Shown: one piece after another, positions 35,421 through 43,502 of the stretch
Numbering within the stretch: the first letter of the stretch is position 1
How the letters are laid out: each line of letters opens with the position of its first letter
Source of the DNA: Pseudomonas simiae
GTDB taxonomy: Bacteria; Pseudomonadota; Gammaproteobacteria; Pseudomonadales; Pseudomonadaceae
NCBI RefSeq assembly: GCF_900111895.1
Contig: NZ_FOKB01000002.1
Span: 798,707-862,706 of the forward strand
Direction of reading: 5' to 3'
DNA: 64,000 bases
The notes under the pieces: generated by a model
Databases searched by the model: none
What the model was told of the DNA's origin: nothing
Seen by the model: only the letters and a program-made list of their open reading frames with translations
Translations under genes and position numbers: made by a program

Positions 35421-36491
35421 ATGTTCAAAGTGTTACGAGACTGGATCCAGCGCTACTTCTCCGACGAGGAGGCCGTGGTACTGGCGGTCCTGCTGTTTCT
35501 GGCCTTCACGGCCGTGCTCACCTTGGGCGGCATGCTGGCGCCGGTATTGGCTGGGATGGTACTGGCGTATCTGATGCAAGGTTTGGTCACCACGCTGGAG
35601 CGTTTGCGCCTGCCGGGCGGAGCCGCCGTGGGGCTGGTATTCGCCTTGTTCATGGGGCTGCTGGTGCTGTTTATCGTGGTGGTATTACCGCTGTTGTGGC
35701 ATCAGTTGATCACGCTGTTCAACGAGCTGCCGGGCATGCTCGCCAAGTGGCAATCGCTGTTGCTGCTGTTGCCGGAGCGCTACCCGCACCTGGTGTCGGA
35801 CGAACAGGTGTTGCAGGCCATCGAAGCGGCGCGCGGCGAGATCGGAAAGTTCGGGCAATGGGCGCTGACCTTTTCCCTGTCCAGCCTGCCGCTGCTGGTC
35901 AATATCATGATCTACCTGGTGCTGGTGCCGATCCTGGTGTTCTTCTTCCTCAAGGACCGCGTCATGATCGGCCGCTGGGTACGTGGCTATCTGCCACGCG
36001 AGCGTGCACTGATTACCCGGGTGGCCGAGGAAATGAATCGGCAGATCGCCAACTACATTCGCGGCAAGGTCATCGAGATCATTATCTGCGGCGGCGTGAC
36101 CTACATCGCCTTTATTGCCCTGGACCTGAACTACGCGGCCTTGCTGGCGTTGCTGGTAGGTATTTCGGTGGTGGTGCCGTATGTCGGCGCGGTGGTGGTG
36201 ACTGTGCCGGTGGCGCTGATTGCGCTGTTCCAGTGGGGCTGGAGTGACCAGTTCATCTATTTGATGGCGGTGTACGGGATCATCCAGACGCTGGATGGCA
36301 ACGTGCTGGTGCCGCTGCTGTTCTCGGAGGCCGTCAACCTGCACCCGGTGGCGATCATCTGCGCGGTGTTGTTATTCGGTGGGCTGTGGGGGTTCTGGGG
36401 GGTGTTCTTTGCGATCCCGCTGGCGACGCTGTTCAAGGCGGTGCTGGATGCGTGGCCACGGCAGGAGCCAGTGGTGGCGCCGTTGCTGTGA
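35421..36491 (+). CDS. AI-2E family (PerM-like) membrane transporter
   Basis: A 356-aa protein with about eight TM segments, including a long central hydrophilic loop (about 95-140) and the family motif YIRGKVIEIIICGGVTYIAF. Members include TqsA (autoinducer-2 export) and PerM; true substrates are mostly unknown. The ATG at 35421 is used; a TTG one codon upstream is in frame. It is probably co-transcribed with the TusA-like gene. Confidence 0.88.
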   Translation: MFKVLRDWIQRYFSDEEAVVLAVLLFLAFTAVLTLGGMLAPVLAGMVLAYLMQGLVTTLERLRLPGGAAVGLVFALFMGLLVLFIVVVLPLLWHQLITLFNELPGMLAKWQSLLLLLPERYPHLVSDEQVLQAIEAARGEIGKFGQWALTFSLSSLPLLVNIMIYLVLVPILVFFFLKDRVMIGRWVRGYLPRERALITRVAEEMNRQIANYIRGKVIEIIICGGVTYIAFIALDLNYAALLALLVGISVVVPYVGAVVVTVPVALIALFQWGWSDQFIYLMAVYGIIQTLDGNVLVPLLFSEAVNLHPVAIICAVLLFGGLWGFWGVFFAIPLATLFKAVLDAWPRQEPVVAPLL

Positions 36492-36497
36492 TTTTTT

Positions 36498-36528
36498 GTG
36501 GTTGAGCGGGGCAAACCCGCTCACCACA
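36498..36528. repeat. Intergenic palindrome between convergent genes
   Basis: TGTGGTTGAGCGGG and CCCGCTCACCACA form an imperfect long inverted repeat around GCAAA. The T-run precedes rather than follows the stem, so it is not a standard terminator for either strand. It may be a REP-type relic. Confidence 0.5.
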
Positions 36529-36542
36529 AGAGCTCGCTGTGT

Positions 36543-37016
36543 TCAGCCTTTGCTCAGCGCCTGCGCTGCCGCCAGGACGGCATCCACATGCCCCGGCACC
36601 TTTACGCCACGCCATTCCTGACGCAACACACCCTCCTTGTCGATCAGGAAGGTGCTGCGATCCACGCCCAGGTATTCCTTGCCGTACAGCTTCTTCAACT
36701 TGATCACGTCGAACAGTTGGCAGACCGCCTCGTCCTTGTCGCTGATCAGCTCGAAGGGGAATGCCTGCTTGCCCTTGAAGTTCTCGTGAGACTTCACGCT
36801 GTCCCGCGACACGCCAAACACTTCGGTGTTAGCCGCTTTGAATGCTGCGTATTGGTCGCGAAAGCCCTGGCCTTCGGTGGTGCAGCCTGGCGTGCTGTCC
36901 TTCGGGTAGAAGTAGATCACCACTTGCTTGCCCTTGAGGGCAGCGAGGCTGAAGGTCTGGCCGCTGGTGGCCTGGGCTTCGAAATCGGCTACGGGTTTGT
37001 CGATGACTACCGCCAT
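36543..37016 (-). CDS. bcp: Thioredoxin-dependent peroxiredoxin Bcp
   Basis: A 157-aa PrxQ/BCP peroxiredoxin reducing hydroperoxides. The peroxidatic Cys45 is in PKDSTPGCTTE. The partner position five residues later is not Cys (Gln50), but Cys99 is present, fitting the subclass whose resolving Cys lies in another helix. It is 10 bases from gcvR on the same strand. Confidence 0.94.
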   Translation of the reverse strand: MAVVIDKPVADFEAQATSGQTFSLAALKGKQVVIYFYPKDSTPGCTTEGQGFRDQYAAFKAANTEVFGVSRDSVKSHENFKGKQAFPFELISDKDEAVCQLFDVIKLKKLYGKEYLGVDRSTFLIDKEGVLRQEWRGVKVPGHVDAVLAAAQALSKG

Positions 37017-37026
37017 GAAAACTTCC

Positions 37027-37587
37027 TTACATTGGGTTCTGTGGGCGCCATGGCTCGATCAAGGCGTCGAGGTTCAGGGCATCGGCGAAATCCAGGAACT
37101 GGTCGCGCAGCCAGCTGATCTGCACGCCAGCCGGCAACGTCACGGTGAACGTTGCGTTCAGCATGGTGCCGCCGGTTTGCGGGGCCTGGTAGGTGTCGCA
37201 GGTCAGGTTCTCCAGCTCGACGTTGTGGTCGATGAAGAACTGGCACAGTTCGTTGACGATGTCCGAACGGTAGGCGGAACTGACATACGCTACATAAGGC
37301 AGGGCTTGGGGACGATTCTCCAGGGCGGCGCTGCGCACCACATTGACGGTGAAGTCGTGCTTTTTAGCCAGGCCTGGCAGGCCGGTCTCCAGGCGCGCCA
37401 GGGCATCCCAGGTGCCGGAGATCTGCAGGACCAACGCGCTGCACTCGCCATGGCGGGTGAGGCGGGAGGTCACGACGGCGCAGCGGTTTTCATGGCTGGC
37501 GCGGCACAGGACGTTGGTCAGCTCCATGGGGTTGGCGCCGAGGGCACTGATAACAAGGAATTGTTCGCGAACTGTGGGGGTGGACAT
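37027..37587 (-). CDS. gcvR: Glycine cleavage system regulatory protein GcvR-like
   Basis: A 186-aa protein of two tandem ACT domains (about 9-85 and 95-172), which bind small molecules such as glycine. In E. coli GcvR binds GcvA and turns it into a repressor of gcvTHP. The same order gcvR-bcp, divergent from dapA, is common in Pseudomonas. It probably forms an operon with bcp. Confidence 0.88.
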   Translation of the reverse strand: MSTPTVREQFLVISALGANPMELTNVLCRASHENRCAVVTSRLTRHGECSALVLQISGTWDALARLETGLPGLAKKHDFTVNVVRSAALENRPQALPYVAYVSSAYRSDIVNELCQFFIDHNVELENLTCDTYQAPQTGGTMLNATFTVTLPAGVQISWLRDQFLDFADALNLDALIEPWRPQNPM

Positions 37588-37860
37588 GCAGCCTTCCTAA
37601 AACGATGAGCGGTCGATACTGTGCGGGCTGTATCGATCAAAGGATGAAGGGTAGCGAAAACCGTCGCCAAGGGATAGGAGGTGGCGTTTTCATTGCGTGA
37701 TCGGCTCGATTTCATCGTGCTTCTGGGCAGGCTTTGGCCCAATGATGGCATTGCCCGTCGTTTAGTTGCGCCAGAACGCATCCTCAGGCGGTACTTCGCT
37801 TGTGCAAGCATCTTGGCGCCAGTACCATTACGGCTCTCTTTTTCCGGCAGGAGCGGTTGC

Positions 37861-38739
37861 ATGATTGCGGGCAGTATGGTGGCACTGGTCACACCCATGG
37901 ATGCACAAGGTCATCTCGACTGGGACAGCCTGGGCAAACTGGTGGACTTCCACCTGCAAGAAGGCACCAACGCCATCGTGGCGGTCGGCACCACCGGTGA
38001 ATCGGCCACCCTCGATGTGGAAGAACACATCCAGGTGATCGAATTCGTGGTCAAGCGTGTCGCGGGCCGTATCGCCGTGATCGCCGGTACGGGCGCCAAC
38101 TCGACGCGAGAAGCGATCGAGCTGACCAAAAACGCCAAGAAAGCCGGCGCCGATGCCTGCCTGCTGGTGACCCCGTACTACAACAAGCCGACCCAGGAAG
38201 GCTTGTACCAGCACTTCCGCGCGATTGCCGAAGCGGTCGATATTCCGCAGATCCTCTATAACGTGCCGGGTCGCACCGCGTGCGACATGCAGGCCGCGAC
38301 CGTGATCCGCCTGTCCACCGTGCCGAACATCATCGGTATCAAGGAAGCCACTGGCGACCTGCAACGCGCCAAGGACATCCTGGCCGGCGTGAGCAGCGAT
38401 TTCCTGGTGTATTCCGGTGACGACGCCACCGCTGTCGAGCTGATCCTGCTGGGCGGCAAGGGCAACATCTCCGTGACCGCCAACGTGGCCCCGCGGGCCA
38501 TGAGCGAAATGTGCGCCGCCGCCATTGCCGGCGACGCCGTGACCGCCCGTGCGATCCACGAGAAGCTGATGCCGCTCAACAAGACACTGTTTATCGAATC
38601 CAACCCTATTCCCGTGAAATGGGCGCTGACTGAAATGGGCATGATGCCGGACGGTATCCGTCTGCCGCTCACCCGTCTCAGCGAAGCCTGTCACGAACCG
38701 CTGCGACAGGCCCTGCGCCAGTCCGGCGTCCTGGTTTAA
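37861..38739 (+). CDS. dapA: 4-hydroxy-tetrahydrodipicolinate synthase
   Basis: A 292-aa class I aldolase-type enzyme condensing pyruvate and aspartate semialdehyde for lysine and diaminopimelate synthesis. Schiff-base Lys161 (IIGIKEATGD), Tyr133 and the GTTGES motif are intact. An AGGAG precedes the ATG at 37861; the longer frame to 37681 is not used. It is followed by bamC after 17 bases, as in E. coli and other pseudomonads. Confidence 0.97.
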   Translation: MIAGSMVALVTPMDAQGHLDWDSLGKLVDFHLQEGTNAIVAVGTTGESATLDVEEHIQVIEFVVKRVAGRIAVIAGTGANSTREAIELTKNAKKAGADACLLVTPYYNKPTQEGLYQHFRAIAEAVDIPQILYNVPGRTACDMQAATVIRLSTVPNIIGIKEATGDLQRAKDILAGVSSDFLVYSGDDATAVELILLGGKGNISVTANVAPRAMSEMCAAAIAGDAVTARAIHEKLMPLNKTLFIESNPIPVKWALTEMGMMPDGIRLPLTRLSEACHEPLRQALRQSGVLV

Positions 38740-38756
38740 TTGAGGAAGCACTACGC

Positions 38757-39872
38757 ATGAAGCGATTGGCCGGACTTTCCGCACTTGCCTTGATTATCTC
38801 CAGCACCAGTGGCTGCGGTTGGATCTGGGGCCCGGAAGGCTACTTCCGTGACCGCGGTAGCGATTACCTGGAAGCACAACCTACCAAACCTATGGAGCTG
38901 CCGCCGGGCGTCAACGTCGCCAAGCGACTTGACCCGTTGCTGCCGATTCCGCGCAATGTCGCCGACGACACCGCCAAGGGTGAGTACGTGGTGCCGCGTC
39001 CACAGCCGATCTCGGCCGTGGCGGATGCCAGCGACTACAGTCTGCAGAAGAGTGGTGACTCCCGCTGGATCGTGGCTCAGCGCCCACCTGCCGAAGTCTG
39101 GCCAGTGGCCGTGCAGTTCTTCCAGGACAACGGCTTCCGCATCGACGAGCAGCGCCCGCAGACCGGTGAATTCACCACCGCATGGCAGCAGGGCAGCGAA
39201 CTGTCCGCCACCATGGCCAAGCGCCTGCAGGCCGGTGGTGTAGCCGCCGACAGCGAGGCCCGTGTGCGCGTGCGCATCGAGCCAGGCGTGCAGCGTAATA
39301 CCAGTGAAGTCTATGTGGTCAGCGCCGAGCGTCCGGCCGGCAGCACCGCCAACGTTGATTTCACCAACCGTTCGGTCAACACCGGTGTCGACTCGGCACT
39401 GGTCGACGAGATGCTGGCCAGCATGAGCCGTATCTCCGAGAAGGGCGGTTCGGTTTCCCTGCTCGCCGCACGTGATTACGACACCCCAAGCCGCGTCAGC
39501 CTCACCGAAGATGGCAGCGGCAACGTGGTGTTGAACCTGGGTGAAGACCTCGACCGTGCCTGGGCCAGCGTTGGCCGTGCATTGGAACAGGGCCCTTGGC
39601 GTGTAGAAGACATCAACCGCAGTCTGGGCCTGTACTACATCAACGTGGCTGAAAAAGCCGAGCGCAAAGACGACGAGCCAGGTTTCTTCGGCAAGCTGTT
39701 CGGCAGCAAACCGACCAAGGAAGAGATCGAGACCCGCGCCGAGCGTTATCAGGTTCGTTTGAGCAAGGTAGGCGAAAGCGTGCAGGTCACCGTCGAGAAG
39801 AACATCAACACCGTTGCGCCCGCTGAAACAGCGCGCAAAGTGTTGGGCGTGATTCAAGACAACCTGGGCTGA
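38757..39872 (+). CDS. bamC: Outer-membrane assembly lipoprotein BamC (NlpB)
   Basis: A 371-aa lipoprotein of the BAM complex that inserts beta-barrel proteins. The signal peptide ends in STSGC (Cys20). An unstructured N-terminal segment (about 30-95) that binds BamD is followed by two helix-grip domains. The dapA-bamC-MBL-purC order is conserved in Pseudomonas. Confidence 0.95.
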   Translation: MKRLAGLSALALIISSTSGCGWIWGPEGYFRDRGSDYLEAQPTKPMELPPGVNVAKRLDPLLPIPRNVADDTAKGEYVVPRPQPISAVADASDYSLQKSGDSRWIVAQRPPAEVWPVAVQFFQDNGFRIDEQRPQTGEFTTAWQQGSELSATMAKRLQAGGVAADSEARVRVRIEPGVQRNTSEVYVVSAERPAGSTANVDFTNRSVNTGVDSALVDEMLASMSRISEKGGSVSLLAARDYDTPSRVSLTEDGSGNVVLNLGEDLDRAWASVGRALEQGPWRVEDINRSLGLYYINVAEKAERKDDEPGFFGKLFGSKPTKEEIETRAERYQVRLSKVGESVQVTVEKNINTVAPAETARKVLGVIQDNLG

Positions 39873-39876
39873 TCCG

Positions 39877-40635
39877 GTGCGTTTTGCCGTTCTCGGCAGC
39901 GGTAGCCAAGGGAACGGTACGCTGGTCGCCCACGACGACACGTACGTGCTGGTGGATTGTGGTTTCTCGTTACGGGAAACCGAGCGGCGCCTGCTGCGAC
40001 TGGGGGTTCACCCCGCGCAGCTGAGCGCGATTCTGGTGACCCACGAACATGCCGACCACGTGCATGGCGTGGGTTTGCTGTCTCGGCGCTACAATCTCCC
40101 GGTGTACCTCAGTCGCGGTACCTTGCGCGGGATGCGCAAACCCATCGAACCTGCAGGTTTCCTGGCTGGTGGCGAGACGCTGCAGATTGGTGCGTTGAGC
40201 ATCAATGTGATTGCCGTAGCGCACGACGCCCAGGAGCCGACGCAGTACGTATTCAGTGACGGTGAGCGGCGTTTCGGCGTGCTCACCGACCTGGGTTCCT
40301 ACTGCTCAAAGGTGCTGGACGGTTACCGTGACCTGGATGCATTGATGATCGAGTCCAACCACTGCCGAGACCTGCTGGCGCGTGGTCATTACCCGTACTT
40401 TCTCAAGCAACGGGTGGGCGGCGAGCTGGGGCATTTGAACAACCACCAGGCGGCGTACCTGGTGTATGAGTTGGGCTGGCAAGACTTGCAACACCTGGTC
40501 CTGGCCCACCTGAGCAGCAAGAACAACCTGCCGCAGCTGGCCCGGCAATGTTTTGTCGACACCCTCGGGTGCGACCCGGACTGGCTGCAACTGGCCGATC
40601 AAGATTCAGGGCTCGATTGGCGACACATCGCCTAG
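39877..40635 (+). CDS. MBL-fold metallo-hydrolase
   Basis: A 252-aa metallo-beta-lactamase-fold protein with the binuclear metal motif HEHADH at 56-61, plus later histidines in SNHCRDLL and HLSSKNN. It resembles the YycJ/WalJ-type exonuclease-like group, but substrate is unknown. It starts with GTG at 39877, four bases after the bamC stop, so it is in the same operon. Confidence 0.9.
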   Translation: MRFAVLGSGSQGNGTLVAHDDTYVLVDCGFSLRETERRLLRLGVHPAQLSAILVTHEHADHVHGVGLLSRRYNLPVYLSRGTLRGMRKPIEPAGFLAGGETLQIGALSINVIAVAHDAQEPTQYVFSDGERRFGVLTDLGSYCSKVLDGYRDLDALMIESNHCRDLLARGHYPYFLKQRVGGELGHLNNHQAAYLVYELGWQDLQHLVLAHLSSKNNLPQLARQCFVDTLGCDPDWLQLADQDSGLDWRHIA

Positions 40636-40662
40636 CCCACCATTTAGCAAGCGGAGCCCATC

Positions 40663-41376
40663 ATGGAAAAACGTGAAGAACTCTACCGCGGCAAAGCCAA
40701 GTCGGTGTACAAGACCGACGACGCCAACCGCCTGATCCTGCTGTTTCGCAACGACACCTCGGCGTTCGACGGCAAGCGCATCGAACAACTTGATCGCAAA
40801 GGCATGGTGAACAACAAGTTCAACGCCTTCATCATGCAGAAGCTCGAAGCGGCCGGCATTCCGACCCAATTCGACAAACTGCTGGGCGACAACGAGTGCC
40901 TGGTCAAGAAGCTCGACATGATCCCGGTTGAATGCGTCGTGCGTAACTACGCGGCCGGCAGCCTGGTCAAGCGTTTGGGCGTGGAAGAGGGCCTCAAGCT
41001 CAACCCTTACACCTTTGAACTGTTCCTGAAGGACGACGCCAAGGGCGACCCGTTCATCAACGAATCCCACGTCGTGGCATTCGGCTGGGGCACCGCTGAG
41101 CAACTGGCGCGCATGAAGGAGTTGTCCCTCAAGGTCAACGACGTGCTGAGCAAGCTGTTCGACGACGCTGGCCTGCTGCTGGTGGACTTCAAGCTCGAAT
41201 TCGGGGTCTTCCACGACGGCTCCATCGTCCTGGGCGACGAATTCAGTCCTGATGGCTGCCGCCTGTGGGACAAAGACACCAAGAAGAAGATGGACAAGGA
41301 CCGCTTCCGCCAGGGCCTCGGTGACGTCATCGAAGCCTACGAAGAAGTCGCCAACCGTCTGGGCGTACCGCTTTAA
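40663..41376 (+). CDS. purC: SAICAR synthetase
   Basis: The 237-aa phosphoribosylaminoimidazole-succinocarboxamide synthase of purine synthesis. The ATP-binding start [17 protein letters not shown], the RNYAAGSL block and the [11 protein letters not shown] motif are all typical. It is the last host protein gene before the tRNA and prophage. Confidence 0.97.
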   Translation: MEKREELYRGKAKSVYKTDDANRLILLFRNDTSAFDGKRIEQLDRKGMVNNKFNAFIMQKLEAAGIPTQFDKLLGDNECLVKKLDMIPVECVVRNYAAGSLVKRLGVEEGLKLNPYTFELFLKDDAKGDPFINESHVVAFGWGTAEQLARMKELSLKVNDVLSKLFDDAGLLLVDFKLEFGVFHDGSIVLGDEFSPDGCRLWDKDTKKKMDKDRFRQGLGDVIEAYEEVANRLGVPL

Positions 41377-41459
41377 TCGACGCAAGCATCTGATAGCACG
41401 GAAAAAAATCGCTTCGGCGCTTTGCTTTCCTGATCCACGCTGTTATGATGCGCGCCGTT

Positions 41460-41549
41460 GGAGAGATGCCAGAGTGGCCGAATGGGACGGATTCGAAATC
41501 CGTTGTACCTTCACCGGTACCTAGGGTTCGAATCCCTATCTCTCCGCCA
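41460..41549 (+). tRNA. tRNA-Ser(CGA), prophage attachment gene
   Basis: A 90-base tRNA with encoded CCA. The acceptor stem is GGAGAGA/TCTCTCC, the anticodon loop TTCGAAA carries CGA, a long variable arm typical of serine tRNAs follows, and the T-loop is GGTTCGAATCC. Phage DNA begins directly after it, so its 3' half is the likely attachment site. Confidence 0.97.
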
Positions 41550-41559
41550 TTATTGAATA

Positions 41560-41609
41560 CGACTAAGCCCCTGAAATGGTTGAATATTTCAGGGGCTTAG
41601 TCGTTTTTT
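41560..41609 (+). terminator. Strong terminator after the tRNA
   Basis: A perfect 18-bp stem (41560-41577 with 41586-41603) around an 8-base loop, followed by TTTTTTT. It ends the tRNA transcript at the left edge of the prophage and probably shields the cargo operon. Confidence 0.95.
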
Positions 41610-41773
41610 TATGTTCGCTTAGGGCATTTTTAGGGCAAGCAGAGCAAATATTTTTCATCTTTGCCTTTCTGGATAACCATTGATCGTTTAGCCAACGAAC
41701 AGCTTTTCTATTATGCGCAATGATGTAGATTGCATGACGGTCAGCTACCTGCGCGAAAGGAATCTGCGGACGT

Positions 41774-42679
41774 ATGTTTGAGGTTATCGAGGTCCAGAAG
41801 GACTGGGTGATTGATGAAGAGTGGATGGGGACGAAAACGAAGTTTTGGGTGTCCATTCCTCCTGATCAAGACGTTTGGTTGTTCAAGCACTCTCGCGTAT
41901 CTGGCAAAAATTTTGCCGGAGAGCATTGGTCTGAAAAGCTGGCCAGCGAGATTTCAAAAAAACTTGGTGTTCCCTGCGCTGACGTCGAATTAGCGTCCTT
42001 TGAGGGGCAGCCTGGTTGTTTGAGCCGGAAATTTAGCCAGCTTTCAGACGGAGTAGAGCTTGTACACGGCAACGAGCTTCTAGCAGGTGCCATCCCTGGT
42101 TATGACCAATCTCAGAATTATGGGCTCAGCACCCACACGCTGAGCAATATTTTGGATACGGTCTGTACATTAATGCCAACGTTGGCATCCAAGTACGAAG
42201 CAGTCGTGTCACTCGGTGGGATTATTACTCTGGATGCTCTGATAGTTAACGTAGATAGGCATCACGAGAACTGGTGTGTGTTTCGTTCAAGGGAGCAAAA
42301 TGCCGTAAAGCACTGGGTTGGTCCATCCTTTGATCATGCTTCGTCGCTAGGAAGAGAGCTGAATTCGGAAAAGATTGATTCTTGGTTGCGATCCGGGCTT
42401 GCCAACCGAGGCGAATGGTATGTAAATAAGGCTAGGGGAGCGATTTATTGGAATTCCTCTGGGTCAAAAGGGACTAACCCTATAGAACTGCTGAAGCAAG
42501 CCCACGCGCGATGGCCAGAAATGGTCGCCCCATGGGTTGAGCGGCTCGCTAGGATTGACATTGATGAGCTCTGTAGGCTGCTAGACGAAATTCCCGAAGG
42601 CTGTATTGAGCAACCTTGTAGGGAATTCACTGCCGACCTACTCAGGTATACCTACCGTGAGCTGACAGGAATCAGATGA
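41774..42679 (+). CDS. HipA-like Ser/Thr kinase (stand-alone kinase core)
   Basis: A 301-aa HipA/CtkA-type kinase without the usual N-terminal HipA subdomain. Kinase residues are all visible: Lys38 in WLFKHSR after a Gly-rich loop, catalytic Asp161 and Asn166 in VNVDRHHENW, and metal-binding Asp187 in PSFDHASSLG. HipA enzymes phosphorylate translation factors such as GltX and act as toxins or persistence factors. The gene is clearly A+T richer than the host genes. Its stop overlaps the next start (ATGA), so the two products are made together. No HipB-like HTH gene is present beside it. An active kinase is predicted; target unknown. Confidence 0.82.
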   Translation: MFEVIEVQKDWVIDEEWMGTKTKFWVSIPPDQDVWLFKHSRVSGKNFAGEHWSEKLASEISKKLGVPCADVELASFEGQPGCLSRKFSQLSDGVELVHGNELLAGAIPGYDQSQNYGLSTHTLSNILDTVCTLMPTLASKYEAVVSLGGIITLDALIVNVDRHHENWCVFRSREQNAVKHWVGPSFDHASSLGRELNSEKIDSWLRSGLANRGEWYVNKARGAIYWNSSGSKGTNPIELLKQAHARWPEMVAPWVERLARIDIDELCRLLDEIPEGCIEQPCREFTADLLRYTYRELTGIR

Positions 42680-43446
42680 TGAATACTTTATTTTTGGCAT
42701 GGAGATCAGGTTACACGGTCGATGCTGCGATTCCTCCAAAAGCCAGCTGGTTTCCGATTGGTCGCCTGGATCGGGCGGTTGATGGCGGGGAACGTTATAC
42801 ATTCCGCTACTTGAAAGGCGCGAAAATTGCTAAGTCTGTAGCCGGATTCAGCCCTCTGGAGGCGTTCCCGGTGATGAATGATGTGTACACGTCTTCTGAG
42901 CTGTTTTCTGTATTTTCGAATCGCATCCCAAACCCACGACGTTCAGATTTCTCTGAAATAGTTGAACGGATGGATCTAGAGGATAAGGCTGATCCTTTTA
43001 GGATTTTGTCTATTTCCGGTGGTTCGAGGCAGACAGATACGCTGGAAATTTTCCCTCTTCTGACGACTTCGCCTGACGGCGATTTTGTTTGCCGGTTTTT
43101 TATTCATGGCAGTAGGTTCATGCACGAGTCGTCGAATCTAGCTATGAATAATCTCGCGGTTGGGGAAAAATTGAGAGTTTGTTTTGAGGCGAATAATCCC
43201 GCGACTGGTTGGGCTATTCAGCTACAAACTGTTAATAAACCTCAAATCATTGGTTATGTACCACGCTATCTACTCCCTGACCTGCACTCTATCCGTAAAA
43301 GTGATGATCAAGAGTCATTGAGCGCTGTGGTCACCCGAGTGAATCCTGCTCCTGCTCCTCTGAACCAGCGGTTTCTTGTTGAACTGACCGGTCGATTACC
43401 CGCAGGCCAGTCAATGATGAGTTCAACAGAGTTTGAAATTCTCTAG
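42676..43446 (+). CDS. HipA-N1-like plus HIRAN domain protein
   Basis: A 256-aa protein that I read as two parts. Residues about 25-120 resemble the HipA N-terminal subdomain 1: FPIGRLDR, GERYTFRYL, LEAFPVMNDVYTSSELFSVFSNRIPNPRRSDF, then DPFRILSISGG. Residues about 140-205 fit a HIRAN domain (FFIHGSRFMH, LAVGEKLRVCFEANNPATGWAIQLQT, IIGYVPRYLL), a module known from Rad5/HLTF that binds DNA ends. A short C-terminal strand-rich tail follows. It is coupled to the kinase gene by a 4-base overlap; the start could be either of two adjacent ATG codons. The likely role is a regulatory or sensing partner of the kinase, comparable to HipS in HipBST. Confidence 0.75.
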   Translation: MMNTLFLAWRSGYTVDAAIPPKASWFPIGRLDRAVDGGERYTFRYLKGAKIAKSVAGFSPLEAFPVMNDVYTSSELFSVFSNRIPNPRRSDFSEIVERMDLEDKADPFRILSISGGSRQTDTLEIFPLLTTSPDGDFVCRFFIHGSRFMHESSNLAMNNLAVGEKLRVCFEANNPATGWAIQLQTVNKPQIIGYVPRYLLPDLHSIRKSDDQESLSAVVTRVNPAPAPLNQRFLVELTGRLPAGQSMMSSTEFEIL

Positions 43447-43452
43447 TGAGGT

Positions 43453-43478
43453 CGCAGCCCGATCGTAATCGGGCTGCG
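43453..43478. terminator. Palindrome between cargo operon and integrase
   Basis: CGCAGCCCGAT-CGTA-ATCGGGCTGCG, a perfect 11-bp stem between convergent genes. There is no T-run, so termination may be weak, but position suggests a shared 3' end element. Confidence 0.6.
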
Positions 43479-43502
43479 CCTCCCGTTGTGAAAACCTAGT
43501 TC

